Shown one piece after another: positions 63,943-64,000 of a stretch of DNA of 64,000 nt. Where the stretch lies: positions 4,983 to 68,982 of the forward strand of contig JBAYQE010000004.1 of assembly GCA_041677345.1 (NCBI GenBank), in the 5' to 3' direction. Source of the DNA: JALOAT01 sp041677345. GTDB taxonomy: Bacteria; Pseudomonadota; Gammaproteobacteria; Thiohalomonadales; Thiohalomonadaceae. The notes under the pieces are model-generated. The model was not told where the DNA came from. It was given only the letters and a program-made list of their open reading frames with translations, and ran no database searches. Numbering within the stretch: position 1 is the stretch's first letter; each line of letters opens with the position of its first letter. A program made the translations under genes and the position numbers.

Positions 63943-64000
63943 TCAGGGCAACAGCCGCTCCCCGGCGAACAGGTCGGCGATACGCTCACGCTCGCGCACC
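63943..64000 (-). CDS. lysA: Diaminopimelate decarboxylase, C-terminal end, runs off the right edge
   Basis: Only the last 18 residues are visible: VRERERIADLFAGERLLP followed by TGA. LysA proteins commonly end in a similar basic, acidic helix (RRRExxxDLxxLE), and the neighbour order (dapF, DUF484, xerC) supports lysA, but the visible part alone is short. Confidence 0.7.
   Translation of the reverse strand, partial: VRERERIADLFAGERLLP

Overview
The window looks like chromosomal DNA of a halophilic or halotolerant, sulfur-metabolising gammaproteobacterium. The aroB-aroK-pilQPONM-ponA, trxA/rho/rhlB and lysA-dapF-DUF484-xerC neighbourhoods are typical gammaproteobacterial arrangements, the DNA is GC-rich, and a complete ectoABC-type ectoine locus with a MarR-type regulator points to salt stress. 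No rRNA, tRNA, IS element or CRISPR array was seen. Species cannot be named from this sequence; a Chromatiales/Ectothiorhodospiraceae-like lineage is an inference only.

Layout. 1-4019: nitrogen assimilation (5' part of gltB, and gdhA), with a gltB promoter and a gdhA terminator. 4232-8453: a PEP-synthase-like protein with a degenerate KaiC-like N-terminus, a WGR mini-protein and dgt. 8450-15126: aroB, aroK and the type IV pilus assembly genes pilQ, P, O, N, M on the minus strand, divergent from ponA (15302-17737). 17739-28346: housekeeping (malic enzyme, nuclease, L31, glycogen phosphorylase, Rho, thioredoxin, RhlB, YkgJ, YrfG). 28388-30479: a secreted protein of unknown function, nudE and cysQ. 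30883-33631: ectR divergent from ectABC, with a candidate operator between them and a strong hairpin after ectC. 34177-46867: a mixture including a cupredoxin, a GyrI-like domain, a thioredoxin reductase fused to a glutaredoxin-like domain, tRNA acetyltransferase tmcA ending inside an inverted repeat, metA, mtgA, an isolated atpC and trmO.

The most interesting part is 46931-57715. Thirteen genes in one direction encode a TusA-like protein, a YeeE/YedE transporter, a second TusA, three small proteins (probably DsrE-fold in part), a rhodanese-like lipoprotein, a five-haem cytochrome, a small secreted protein, a three-haem cytochrome, an outer-membrane porin, and a PAS histidine kinase with an NtrC-type regulator. 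In front of it lies a near-consensus sigma-54 promoter with two ATTGCA-N3-TGCAAT dyads 40 bp apart upstream. I read this as a self-regulated system that couples sulfur (or selenium) trafficking to a porin-cytochrome route across the envelope, with a gene content resembling the ExtHIJKL conduit described in Geobacter.

57823-60482 is a lower-GC, probably acquired patch: a decayed paralogue fragment, an intact gene of unknown function, and a second gene with an in-frame amber codon at codon 7. The window ends with a FliL-like protein, xerC, DUF484, dapF, a CoA-binding protein, a purine-rich intergenic repeat and the last codons of lysA.
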